Positions 45,168-53,265 of a stretch of 64,000 bases of DNA are shown piece after piece (the stretch's first letter is position 1; each line of letters starts with the position of its first letter). The stretch is from NCBI RefSeq assembly GCF_043945595.1, contig NZ_JBIFNP010000001.1, positions 4,588,001-4,652,000 of the forward strand, read 5' to 3'. The notes below the pieces were generated by a model, which ran no database searches, was not told the DNA's origin, and saw nothing but the letters and a program-made list of their open reading frames with translations. This DNA is from Paenibacillus_S sp043945595 (GTDB lineage Bacteria; Bacillota; Bacilli; Paenibacillales; NBRC-103111). The translations under genes and the position numbers were made by a program.

Positions 45168-45221
45168 AAAAAAGGAGACAATATAGTATACGTAGCTTGT
45201 ATACTTTTATTGTCTCCTTTT
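45168..45221. terminator. Long terminator after tetR
   Basis: AAAAGGAGACAATA plus GTATAC pairs with GTATAC plus TATTGTCTCCTTTT; loop GTAGCTT. A and T runs lie at both ends. It serves the leftward tetR gene. Confidence 0.9.
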
Positions 45222-45277
45222 ACATCCGAATCAATCTATTTCCTATTATTTATAGCATCGCCGATAGCCGGGGGCTG

Positions 45278-46162
45278 TTATGACAATAGAAAGTGCAGCT
45301 GCCGAAGATGTGACCGGAGCTCCGGAATCAGGTCCAGATAAGTAGTGAACACACGGATCAGCGTCGCATCCGGGGACGGGCGGCCGCATTCCTCTCCGAG
45401 CATCGCGGCAACCTTCTGAAGCTCTTTACGTTCGCTGTCGGGCTTCGACAGCTGGCCGATTTTATCGCTCATCATCTCTATCAGCTGCTCCACCGTCGCC
45501 TGCCGGACCGGAGGGTCGCTTGGATTCAAATAATTAAAATAGATATTGCGGCCGTCGATCACCGGCTTCGGCGAGGAACGGATCAGCTCTTCGGTCAACG
45601 CGTCCATCCGGTCGGCCAGGAATGCCGCCAGCTCCGACATCGGCAGCGCAATGACCTTCTGCTGAACGTAGTTCAAATATTCTATATGAATGCCCCGGAA
45701 AATCGCGACCACATCCCAAACATACGGCTCGATTCTTTCCCCGTAGGCATCGATAAGCAATTCATGGCGCCAAGCCTGCAGCGCAGCTTTCTTGCGCTTC
45801 CAAGCTGTGATGAAATTATCGTTGGCCGTAATGGGCAGCTCCTTGAAATCAATCATAAACAGATGATTGTCCACGGTATATTGCAGCTGCAGCTCAATCT
45901 TGCGCCGCAGCTTTTCTTTGGGCGGCCAATTAAGCTCATTCCCCAGACGATCCAGCGCGGCTGCCTGGTCGAGCAGCGTTTGGTGGCATGCGACGAACGC
46001 TGCCGTGAATAAATCTTCCTTGGAAGCAAAAAATTTATAGATGCTGGCTTTGGCCATGCCGCATGCTTCTGCGATATCCTGCATCGATGCGGCGGTGTAT
46101 CCTTTCATTCGAAACAGATCCATGGCGGTGTCCAGAATTTTACTTTTTTTCATATCTTCCAT
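45278..46162 (-). CDS. TetR-family transcriptional regulator
   Basis: A 294-residue regulator, longer than the usual 190-220. N-terminal HTH: KILDTAMDLFRMKGYTAASMQDIAEACGMAKASIYKFFASKEDLF. The ligand domain is large and ends in an extra helical segment (TVEQLIEMMSDKIGQLSKPDSERKELQKVAAML). ATG 46162 is 7 nt after GGGGGG; an ATG three codons on is possible. It is divergent from the MBL/AbrB-transporter pair, whose promoter carries a palindrome, so it probably represses those genes. The inducer is unknown. Confidence 0.9.
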   Translation of the reverse strand: MEDMKKSKILDTAMDLFRMKGYTAASMQDIAEACGMAKASIYKFFASKEDLFTAAFVACHQTLLDQAAALDRLGNELNWPPKEKLRRKIELQLQYTVDNHLFMIDFKELPITANDNFITAWKRKKAALQAWRHELLIDAYGERIEPYVWDVVAIFRGIHIEYLNYVQQKVIALPMSELAAFLADRMDALTEELIRSSPKPVIDGRNIYFNYLNPSDPPVRQATVEQLIEMMSDKIGQLSKPDSERKELQKVAAMLGEECGRPSPDATLIRVFTTYLDLIPELRSHLRQLHFLLS

Positions 46163-46201
46163 CTATTATCCCCCCCTTCTATCTTGACATGAGAGCAGAT
46201 G

Positions 46202-46247
46202 AACGTCAACGTTGCTCATTGACGATAAAACTATGCGGTTCTATAAT
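46202..46247 (+). promoter_or_regulatory. SigA promoter and TetR operator for the MBL operon
   Basis: TTGACG (46219-46224) and TATAAT (46242-46247) are 17 bp apart, a near-consensus promoter. AACGTCAACGTT (46202-46213), a perfect palindrome, lies just upstream of the -35 and could be the TetR site for both directions. Confidence 0.75.
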
Positions 46248-46336
46248 GAACTCATAAGTTTTAATATTCATTATTCCACAAGGGAGGTGGCCGGCTCCTG
46301 CCTCGATCGGCTTGAGGCCAGGGAATCGGTATACAC

Positions 46337-47065
46337 ATGCGAATTGCGCAAGGCATTGAAATGTTAGAATTACATTTGGGACCTATGACCGTTTGTCCCA
46401 CGATTTTGTATGACAAAGACTCCATGGTCTTGGCCGACACGGGCATGCCCGGCTCCGCTCCGGCAATCCGCGAGCTGATCAGGCAGGCGGGCGTCGGAGA
46501 GATCCCGCTGAGCTCGATTATTTTGACGCACCAGGATATTGATCATATAGGCGGCTTGCCCGAATTTGTGCCGGTTGAAGGCCAAGCTCCGATCGTATAT
46601 GCGCATAAAGACGATGCGGATGCCATTAACGGCACAGAGCCGATGCTGAAGGTGACTCCGGAGCGGCTTGCCTCTTTCCTGCAGCCGTTGCCGGAAACGG
46701 TGCGGATGCTTTTTGAGCGGACCTTCCTGCACCCATTGCGCCCCAACGTCGACCGGCTGCTCGCAGACGGGGAGACACTTCCGATCGCCGGAGGGCTTAC
46801 GGTCATTCATACCCCTGGGCATACGCCAGGCCATGTCTGCCTGTATCATCAGCCGAGCAAAACGCTGATCGCAGGCGATGCGATGCTCGCGATGGACGGC
46901 AAGCTGAAGGGGCCCAATCCGTCGGCAACGCCCCATATGGAACAAGCGCTGCAGTCGCTGAAGAAATTGATCGCTTTCGACATTGAAACGGTAATTTGCT
47001 ATCACGGCGGACGCATCCAAGGCGATGTAACCAACCAAATTGCCGCATTGGCCGGTCAGTTATGA
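46337..47065 (+). CDS. MBL-fold metallohydrolase
   Basis: A 242-residue metallo-beta-lactamase-fold enzyme. The metal site is ILTHQDIDHIGGLPEF (HxDxDH), then VIHTPGHTPGHVCLY, IAGDAMLA (bridging Asp) and VICYHGG (final His). Family members hydrolyse lactones, thioesters or other esters; the substrate is not evident. Its stop overlaps the next start as ATGA, so it is translationally coupled to an AbrB-type transporter. Divergent from a TetR gene. Confidence 0.92.
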   Translation: MRIAQGIEMLELHLGPMTVCPTILYDKDSMVLADTGMPGSAPAIRELIRQAGVGEIPLSSIILTHQDIDHIGGLPEFVPVEGQAPIVYAHKDDADAINGTEPMLKVTPERLASFLQPLPETVRMLFERTFLHPLRPNVDRLLADGETLPIAGGLTVIHTPGHTPGHVCLYHQPSKTLIAGDAMLAMDGKLKGPNPSATPHMEQALQSLKKLIAFDIETVICYHGGRIQGDVTNQIAALAGQL

Positions 47066-48153
47066 TTCGTTTCCTCGTCACTTTCGTTATAGCTCTGGCA
47101 GGCGGTGCGCTGTTTACAGTTATTCATTCCCCGCTGCCCTGGCTGCTCGGTCCTATGGTATTCACTTTAATCGGGTCGCGGATGCTGAAACGAATTACAC
47201 CGCTCTGGCCCGGCTTTCTGCGCAATACGGCCATGATTATTATCGGGTATTCGATCGGCCTGTCATTCACGATGACAACGCTGCGCGAGATGGGCCGGCA
47301 GTTGCCGACGATGATTCTAATGACGGTGCTGCTGCTGCTGTTCAGCGCGCTGATCGGCTATTGTGTTTCCAAAGTATCCGGCCTGCCGCTGCCGACCGTA
47401 TTGATGGGAAGCATTCCGGGCGGATTGTCCCAGATGATTCTCCTCGCGGAGGATACCCCGGGCATCGATCTGACGGTCATGACGTTCTTGCAGGTTTCAC
47501 GGCTTATGATGATTATTTTCTGTGTCCCTCTGCTAGTGTTCAGTCCGTTATTCAGCGGCCCCCGCACGGCGATCGAAGACACCGCCGCCGCCGTGGCTTC
47601 CCCTTGGGGGGATTTATTCCCCAACCTATTGCTGTTTGCCGTCGTTTGCGTCATCTTCGCGTATTTGGCTCAGAAAATCCGGTTTCCTTCCGCCTATTTG
47701 CTTGGTCCGATGATTGCGACGGCCGTTCTGAACCTATCGGGGGTATACGGTCCCTCCCTTCCATCCGGCCTTCTTGACGTTTCGCAGCTGCTGATCGGCA
47801 CTTACGTCGGCCTGCTGCTTCGTCCTGAAAGTCTGACTAACAAGGTCAGAACCATCGGCTTGGCGTTCCTCAGCAACGCGGTGCTGATCTTGGGCTCGCT
47901 AGGTCTGAGCATTCTGCTGACCCGCATGCATGATATTTCCGCAGCGACCGCCTTCCTGAGCATGGTGCCCGGAGGCATGGATCAGATGGGGATCATGGCC
48001 AAAGAAATTCAAGCAGATATCGCCGTCGTCAGCTGCTATCAGCTGTTTCGAACCTGGTTTATCTACTTTGCGGTTCCGCCTTTATTGAAGCTGGCCTTCA
48101 AGCGATTGCTCCCTGAGGCCAGTACGGTGAGAGGGCAATCGCCTACGAATTAA
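47062..48153 (+). CDS. AbrB-family membrane transporter
   Basis: A 363-residue protein with about ten membrane segments in two repeats (GGALFTVIHSPLPWLLGPMVFTLIG, then IRFPSAYLLGPMIATAVLNLSGVY). SIPGGLSQMILLAEDTPGID and SMVPGGMDQMGIMAKEIQAD are the repeated PGG motifs of the AbrB (putative ammonia monooxygenase-related) transporter family. The ligand is unknown. ATG 47062 overlaps the MBL stop. It is not related to the AbrB transcription factor. Confidence 0.9.
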   Translation: MIRFLVTFVIALAGGALFTVIHSPLPWLLGPMVFTLIGSRMLKRITPLWPGFLRNTAMIIIGYSIGLSFTMTTLREMGRQLPTMILMTVLLLLFSALIGYCVSKVSGLPLPTVLMGSIPGGLSQMILLAEDTPGIDLTVMTFLQVSRLMMIIFCVPLLVFSPLFSGPRTAIEDTAAAVASPWGDLFPNLLLFAVVCVIFAYLAQKIRFPSAYLLGPMIATAVLNLSGVYGPSLPSGLLDVSQLLIGTYVGLLLRPESLTNKVRTIGLAFLSNAVLILGSLGLSILLTRMHDISAATAFLSMVPGGMDQMGIMAKEIQADIAVVSCYQLFRTWFIYFAVPPLLKLAFKRLLPEASTVRGQSPTN

Positions 48154-48319
48154 GTGCGAGCTTTCCTATAATACAGGGTTTCAAATGGCAGACAAATAAA
48201 AGTGAGCAATGAAGAAATAACATTTTATAGAAAAATACCGCTGAAGCTGCAGCCAAGTGCCGTTCTTTCCGATGCTTAGCGCTGCTTTTGCGGAGGGAAC
48301 TCATAGGAGGAAGAAACCA

Positions 48320-49795
48320 TTGTCTTCAGAAGAAACATCAGGTCAGCGAAGTTGGCCCGTACTGACGGCCATTATCGCCGGCTCTTTTTTGACGGTTCTC
48401 AATTTGAGCACCATCAACGTCGCTGTCCCCGCCCTTATGCAGCACTTCCAGGGCGACCTGAGTCTCATCCAATGGACGATCACCGGCTTCATGCTGGCTA
48501 TGGGCATCACCGCCCCGCTGGCCGGCTACGCAGGCGAAAGATTCAGCACCAAAAAGGTGTTTACCGCTTCGCTCATCGGCTTTACGATCTGTTCTCTGCT
48601 CTGCGCTACTGCGACAACTCCGCTGCTGCTCATCATTTACCGCATATTGCAGGGAGCCGTTACGGGGCTTGTGGGCCCTACTGCGATGACCATCGTCTAT
48701 CAGGTCATTCCGCGGCATAAGCAGGCGGTAGGCATCAGTCTGTGGTCGCTGGCGGCCATGCTGGGTCCGGCCATCGGCCCTACTTTAAGCGGCTGGCTGC
48801 TTCAGCATCTCGATTGGTCATGGCTGTTCTGGATTAATGTCCCGCTCGGCGTGGTGGCTGTCGTCCTCTCTATCCTCTGGATACCGAGCTATAAGCTGAG
48901 CTCATCCCAATCGTTCGATGCGATAGGCCTTGTCACAGTTCTGGCAGGCAGCTTGTCTCTGCTCATCGCTTTCAGCGAGGCGAACAGCTGGGGCTGGCTT
49001 TCGGCCAAAACAGTACTCCTGCTCGCGGCCGGCGCTATCCTGATTGTCCTGTTCATATGGCGGGAGCGAAAAGCGTCTGCGCCGCTGTTGAACGTCAGAG
49101 TCTTCGGGTACACCCGCTATACGCTGACTCTTATCATTGCAACCATTATCACGGTCAGCCTCTATTCAGGCACACTGCTGACCTCTCTGTTCCTGCAAAA
49201 CGTAGAGCGGCTTTCCCCGCTCCAAACCGGATTGGTGCTGTTCCCGGCCTCTCTCGTCATGGCTCTGGCCATGCCGGTTGTCGGCAAGCTTTACGTGCGG
49301 TTCGGCCCCTTCTGGCTGATCAGTATCGGCGTAACGATGATCTCCCTTGGAACGCTGGCGCTCGGCTGGCTCTCCGTCGATACCTCGCCCGCCTATATCG
49401 CCTGTTGGATGACCGTGCGCAACGTCGGCTTCTCTCTCACGATGATGCCTGCCAGCAACGCAGGCATGCAGTCGATTCCGAAGGAATGGGCCGGGCACGG
49501 CTCCTCCATGAGCAACTGGGTCCGCAACGTGGCCGGCTCGTTTTCCGTCGCTTTTTTCACGGGCCTGCTGACCTCCCGTACAGGCGTCCATACCGAAGCG
49601 CTCGCCCATGGCGCGGCCGCTAACGATCCGACGAAGCTGCTGGCTATGACGATGAGCGTGAACGACGTCTTTTTCGTGGCCGCGTGGATCGGCATTGTCG
49701 GCCTGCCTGTCGCCTTCCTGCTGAGAAACAGGAAGCAGAACGCATCCGGCGGCTCCGCTCCTCTGTCCAAAGAATACCGCGCTGTATCCCGCTAA
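48320..49795 (+). CDS. MFS drug exporter, DHA2 (EmrB/QacA) family
   Basis: A 491-residue antiporter with 14 predicted membrane segments. Segment 1 is LTAIIAGSFLTVLNLSTINVAVPAL, with the DHA2 motif positions in QWTITGFMLAMGITAPLAG and the loop GERFSTKKVF. YRILQGAVTGLVGPTAMTIV and LWSLAAMLGPAIGPTLSGWL (motif C) follow. TTG 48320 is the start because AGGAGG (48305-48310) precedes it by 9 nt; the upstream ATG frame has no site. It is monocistronic, followed by hairpins at 49803-49823 and 49911-49953. Confidence 0.92.
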   Translation: MSSEETSGQRSWPVLTAIIAGSFLTVLNLSTINVAVPALMQHFQGDLSLIQWTITGFMLAMGITAPLAGYAGERFSTKKVFTASLIGFTICSLLCATATTPLLLIIYRILQGAVTGLVGPTAMTIVYQVIPRHKQAVGISLWSLAAMLGPAIGPTLSGWLLQHLDWSWLFWINVPLGVVAVVLSILWIPSYKLSSSQSFDAIGLVTVLAGSLSLLIAFSEANSWGWLSAKTVLLLAAGAILIVLFIWRERKASAPLLNVRVFGYTRYTLTLIIATIITVSLYSGTLLTSLFLQNVERLSPLQTGLVLFPASLVMALAMPVVGKLYVRFGPFWLISIGVTMISLGTLALGWLSVDTSPAYIACWMTVRNVGFSLTMMPASNAGMQSIPKEWAGHGSSMSNWVRNVAGSFSVAFFTGLLTSRTGVHTEALAHGAAANDPTKLLAMTMSVNDVFFVAAWIGIVGLPVAFLLRNRKQNASGGSAPLSKEYRAVSR

Positions 49796-49802
49796 GAGCG
49801 AT

Positions 49803-49823
49803 CCTGCAGTTCTGAACTGCAGG
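49803..49823. repeat. 21-bp perfect palindrome after the MFS gene
   Basis: CCTGCAGTTC-T-GAACTGCAGG starts 7 bp after the stop codon. The loop is too small for a full stem; as RNA it may still form a 9-bp hairpin, but without a T run. Confidence 0.6.
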
Positions 49824-49910
49824 ACAGTAGGGTGGGACTGAGTATGGGACTAAGCTCGTGCCAAAACAATGAAGCTGCTTCGTACTTCCAGGCAGCTCCT
49901 TTAACCAGCC

Positions 49911-49953
49911 AAAATGGCGCCGCAGGGACTCAACCCTGTAGGCGCCATTTTGT
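49911..49953 (+). terminator. Terminator downstream of the MFS gene
   Basis: AAAATGGCGCC (49911-49921) pairs with GGCGCCATTTT (49941-49951), with inner CAGGG/CCCTG. The T stretch continues on the plus strand. Confidence 0.85.
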
Positions 49954-50264
49954 TGTCTCACGTAAGCTTCGAGCGACCGTCCGAGCAGCACAGCAACACG
50001 GGCTTGGGATGCTGTCTTTGACCGGCTAATCGTGACGCTAACAGGCAGTTTATCTCAGCATACCAACAGAGAAAAAATGAGGAAAAGTAAGGTTTTTAGA
50101 GATAAACAGAGTTGTCATTTTCTGAAAATCCCAAATTTAGGCATTGTAATGCGAATGTGTAAAATGATCCAAAAGAGCGAACATGCGTTTTTACGGTTTG
50201 TAAAAAAAGAGATTATATTTTACGATTGGTAGCATTCGAAACCAAGAAGTAAGAGGAGGTTTAA

Positions 50265-51053
50265 ATGAACAATATATTATTAAATTCAAGAAAAAACACT
50301 CTGGATACTAAAGGGGTTTTAGAACTAAATAAAAAGTTTTGGGATAGTACCACTGACAAATGGGTCGGTATAACTGCGCTCCCAACACTCGGATGCTTGA
50401 TCCCATCCGAAGAAGATTTACATTTGTTTGGTGATGTTTCTGGTAAAAAAGTTCTTGAAATTGGTTGTGGAAGCGGTCACTCTCTTAAATATCTTGGCGA
50501 CCATCATGCATCCGAGCTTTGGGGACTTGATATATCAACACAGCAAATTGAGATGACAACCCGTCATTTACAAGATTATGGATATGAAGCGCGTTTATTC
50601 AATAGTCCCATGGAAGAGAATCCAGGCTTACCGCTGAGTTATTTTGATATTGTTTATTCCATATATGCAATCGGCTGGACGATCGATTTACAAAAAACAT
50701 TCGATTTGATCGCGTCTTATTTAAAACCAGGCGGTACTTTTATATTTAGCTGGGATCACCCGGTTATGAGATGTATGGATGTTGAAGAAGATAAGCTTGT
50801 AGTAAAAAGCTCTTATTATGATGAAAATCTTTATACGTTTGAAAAATACGGCTTTGATGCTGCATTCAGCAAAAGGAAAATCTCAACGTATGTTAACGCT
50901 TTATCTAAAGCAGGATTTATTATTGAGGAAATGATAGAAGAAACGGATAAACAAACCCTTGAAAGGGAAAGTGAAATTGAACAAAGATATCATTCTGCTT
51001 TCAACGCGAAAATGTTTCCCTTGTCCTTCGTTTTTAAAGCAAGAAAACTTTAA
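50265..51053 (+). CDS. SAM-dependent methyltransferase in an AT-rich island
   Basis: A 262-residue class I methyltransferase. Motif I is KKVLEIGCGSGHSLKYL, the ribose-binding acid is in LWGLDISTQQI, FDIVYSIYAIGWTIDL and YLKPGGTFIFSWDHP follow, and the C-terminal part (ISTYVNALSKAGFIIEEM) is typical of small-molecule methyltransferases. GGAGG precedes ATG 50265. Base composition and codon choice (many AAA, TTA, GAA, ATA-type codons) are clearly more AT-rich than the neighbours, and the flanks 50040-50264 and 51054-51120 share this. It was probably acquired horizontally. Acceptor unknown. Confidence 0.88.
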   Translation: MNNILLNSRKNTLDTKGVLELNKKFWDSTTDKWVGITALPTLGCLIPSEEDLHLFGDVSGKKVLEIGCGSGHSLKYLGDHHASELWGLDISTQQIEMTTRHLQDYGYEARLFNSPMEENPGLPLSYFDIVYSIYAIGWTIDLQKTFDLIASYLKPGGTFIFSWDHPVMRCMDVEEDKLVVKSSYYDENLYTFEKYGFDAAFSKRKISTYVNALSKAGFIIEEMIEETDKQTLERESEIEQRYHSAFNAKMFPLSFVFKARKL

Positions 51054-51287
51054 CCGGTATTTAAGCAAAAGTAAAAAAGCTAATCTAACGGGAAACGCTA
51101 GTTAATATATATCTAGGTGTCCCTTGGGATAAGGAAAACGGCATGCCGGATAATACATTGCGGCGCCTTGGGGAGACGGACAAGTTGAACGGCTCGAACC
51201 GATGTGTTCATCAAGGTTGGCTTATACACCGAAGGACATCCTTAACTTCCTATAAAGCATTGGGCAAGCGGGTCCCTGCGTTTCCCG

Positions 51288-51470
51288 CAGGCGCAGCCAA
51301 GCTTTTCACTCCGGCGGCGGAACCGAAACGGAGCCGTCGAATGTTTCTGGAGAAGCGTCAGCGGTCGCCTTTGTTCGCGGATTCCCTCCTCAGCTAACTC
51401 ATTCCAGGAATCCGCGAGCAACAGCGATCGGAAGAACATTCGACGGCGCAGTGCCCCGGTCACCATATCT
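51288..51470. repeat. Diverged copy of the structured repeat
   Basis: It has the same order of blocks as 32823-32994: GGAGAAGCG, GGTCGCCTTTGT, paired arms CGCGGATTCC (51376-51385) and GGAATCCGCG (51407-51416), then CAACAGCGATCGGAAGAAC and ATTCGACGG. No terminal GAGGCCACTG repeats are left. The arms differ from the MITE (GGATTTC/GAAATCC) but still pair, so the pairing seems conserved. The rest of 51054-51549 holds no gene I can support. Confidence 0.75.
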
Positions 51471-51549
51471 GCTCTTTTCACCTTGCCAAATGCCAAAAGC
51501 GCCGGCCCAATTGGGGCCGACGCCATCAGCGCAAAGCAAAGCTGCATTT

Positions 51550-52377
51550 CTATTTAAGAGCAAACTGCATGCCCTCTTTGAAGTTTTTACTGAACAGAAT
51601 AAACAGGATCAGCACCGGCAGCGTTAGAACAACCGAAGCCGCGTACAGCGGTCCCGGATAATCCTGATACGGACCGAACATCTGGGCCAGCATGACGTTT
51701 AAGGTCAGCAGCTTCTCGCTTTTGACAACGAGCATATCCCAGAGCAGCTCCACCCATCTCTCCATAAACAAGAACAGGAACAGAATCGTTGTGATCGACT
51801 TGGCAATCGGCATAATAATCTGGAATACGACTCTCATTTCAGAGGCGCCGTCCATTTTGGCCGCTTCGATCATTTCGTTAGGGATTCCCCTGAAATAGTT
51901 CGTGTACATGAAAATCGCCCACAGGCTGACGGACTTCGGCAAAATCATGCCTAAGTAGCTGTTCGTTAAGCCCATTTCTTTGACGATCATAAACGTAGGC
52001 ACCAGAATAATGACAGCCGGGAAAAACATTTGGAACAAAATAATCGTATTCACGGCCCTGCTGCCCTTAAACTTCAGCTTTGTAATCGCATACCCGACAA
52101 GCACGGCGGAGAACAGCATGAGCAGCGTCGAGCTGATCGTTACGACAAAGCTGTTGAACAGCGCGCTAAGCCAAGGTCTGGCCGCGCCGCTGTCTCCCCC
52201 GGTGAAGATCCATGTATACGACCGGAGTGTGAGATGCGTCGGAATTAAGCTGCGGTCGACCTGATCCCATGGCGCCAGCGAGGACAATATCATATAGATA
52301 TAGGGCCACACGTTCATCAGGAGCATAACAGTCGCGAAGCAGTACAACAGAGTCATTTTAAGACGTTTACCAGCCAT
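51550..52377 (-). CDS. Sugar ABC transporter permease (MalG type)
   Basis: A 275-residue inner-membrane subunit with six segments. The EAA loop that contacts the ATPase is IEAAKMDGASEMRVVFQIIMPIAK. It begins MAGKRLKMTLLYCFATVMLLMNVWPYIYMILSSLAPW and ends in the usual KNFKEGMQFALK. Its start overlaps the MalF-type stop by 11 bp. It is last in the LacI-SBP-GH130-permease run. No ATPase gene is nearby; a shared MsmX-type ATPase elsewhere is usual for such importers. Confidence 0.93.
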   Translation of the reverse strand: MAGKRLKMTLLYCFATVMLLMNVWPYIYMILSSLAPWDQVDRSLIPTHLTLRSYTWIFTGGDSGAARPWLSALFNSFVVTISSTLLMLFSAVLVGYAITKLKFKGSRAVNTIILFQMFFPAVIILVPTFMIVKEMGLTNSYLGMILPKSVSLWAIFMYTNYFRGIPNEMIEAAKMDGASEMRVVFQIIMPIAKSITTILFLFLFMERWVELLWDMLVVKSEKLLTLNVMLAQMFGPYQDYPGPLYAASVVLTLPVLILFILFSKNFKEGMQFALK

Positions 52378-53242
52378 TCTTTGTACCCCACTTCTCTAAT
52401 AGCGTACGGAAGATAAATACCGTGATGAAGGTCAGCAACGCGTTGACGACGGCAATGGCCGTACCATAGCCTGCGCTCAAACGGGTAAATGCCTGGTTAT
52501 AGATTTCGATCTGCCACGTATTCGTAGCCAAGTTAGGTCCGCCGCCGGTCAATACGTAAGGCTCCGTAAAGATGTGGAATACGACGCCGATCGCCAGGAT
52601 CAAAACGGTATACATTTGCGGATAGATCATAGGCAGCGTGATCAAACGGAATTTCTTAAAGCCGGTCACGCCGTCCAGTAAGGCGGCCTCGTGCACTTCC
52701 TTCGGCGTGCTCTCAAGTCCCGAAAGCAGCAGCAGCGCGTAGTAGCCGGAGAGCTTCCAGGTGATCATGCCGCAAAGAATCATCAAGGCAAGCGTCGGAC
52801 TTCCGAACCAATCGATGTTGGTATGAAACGTTTTGCGAATCCATTCATTCACCGGGCTGTTATACGAGAATAACCCGCGTGCCACAACGGCGCTCGCTAC
52901 TCCAGACGCCAGGTAGGGAAGGAAGAAGCCGATCGCGAATACCTCTTTAAATTTAGGCAAACTGTACACCGTCAGCGAAAGAATTAACGAGCATACCAGC
53001 GCCATCGGGATCAGAATAATCATGAATTTATACGTGACCCAGAAGGCGGCGTGCACCCGCTCATCCTTCAACATGTCCGTAAAATTCTGAATGCCGACGA
53101 AATCGTATTCCGGGGAAATCAAATTCCAGTTGGTTAACGATAAGTAGACGGACCAGCCTAGCGGAAACAAGAAGAAAATAAGCGTATAGATAACATAAGG
53201 GCTGGCGAACAACCAGCCCAGTTTATGATTACTTTTTACCAT
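52367..53242 (-). CDS. Sugar ABC transporter permease (MalF/UgpA type)
   Basis: A 291-residue permease of six segments (WLFASPYVIYTLIFFLFPLGWSVYLSLTNW first). The EAA loop is VHEAALLDGVTGFKKFRLITLPMIYP. It lacks the long extra loop of Escherichia coli MalF, as is normal in this group. It follows the GH130 gene by 23 bp and overlaps the next permease, so it pairs with it in one importer for beta-mannosides (inferred from GH130). Confidence 0.93.
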   Translation of the reverse strand: MVKSNHKLGWLFASPYVIYTLIFFLFPLGWSVYLSLTNWNLISPEYDFVGIQNFTDMLKDERVHAAFWVTYKFMIILIPMALVCSLILSLTVYSLPKFKEVFAIGFFLPYLASGVASAVVARGLFSYNSPVNEWIRKTFHTNIDWFGSPTLALMILCGMITWKLSGYYALLLLSGLESTPKEVHEAALLDGVTGFKKFRLITLPMIYPQMYTVLILAIGVVFHIFTEPYVLTGGGPNLATNTWQIEIYNQAFTRLSAGYGTAIAVVNALLTFITVFIFRTLLEKWGTKNGW

Positions 53243-53265
53243 TTGAGCACCTCTTTAACCCTGCC

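Noticed and set aside
49803..49823. Palindrome after the MFS exporter as an operator
   Set aside because: It lies downstream of a stop codon with no promoter or gene start close by; more likely an RNA 3'-end structure.
50032..50232. 66-codon open frame before the AT-rich methyltransferase
   Set aside because: It has no ribosome binding site and the product lacks a recognisable pattern; AT-rich sequence opens frames by chance on occasion.
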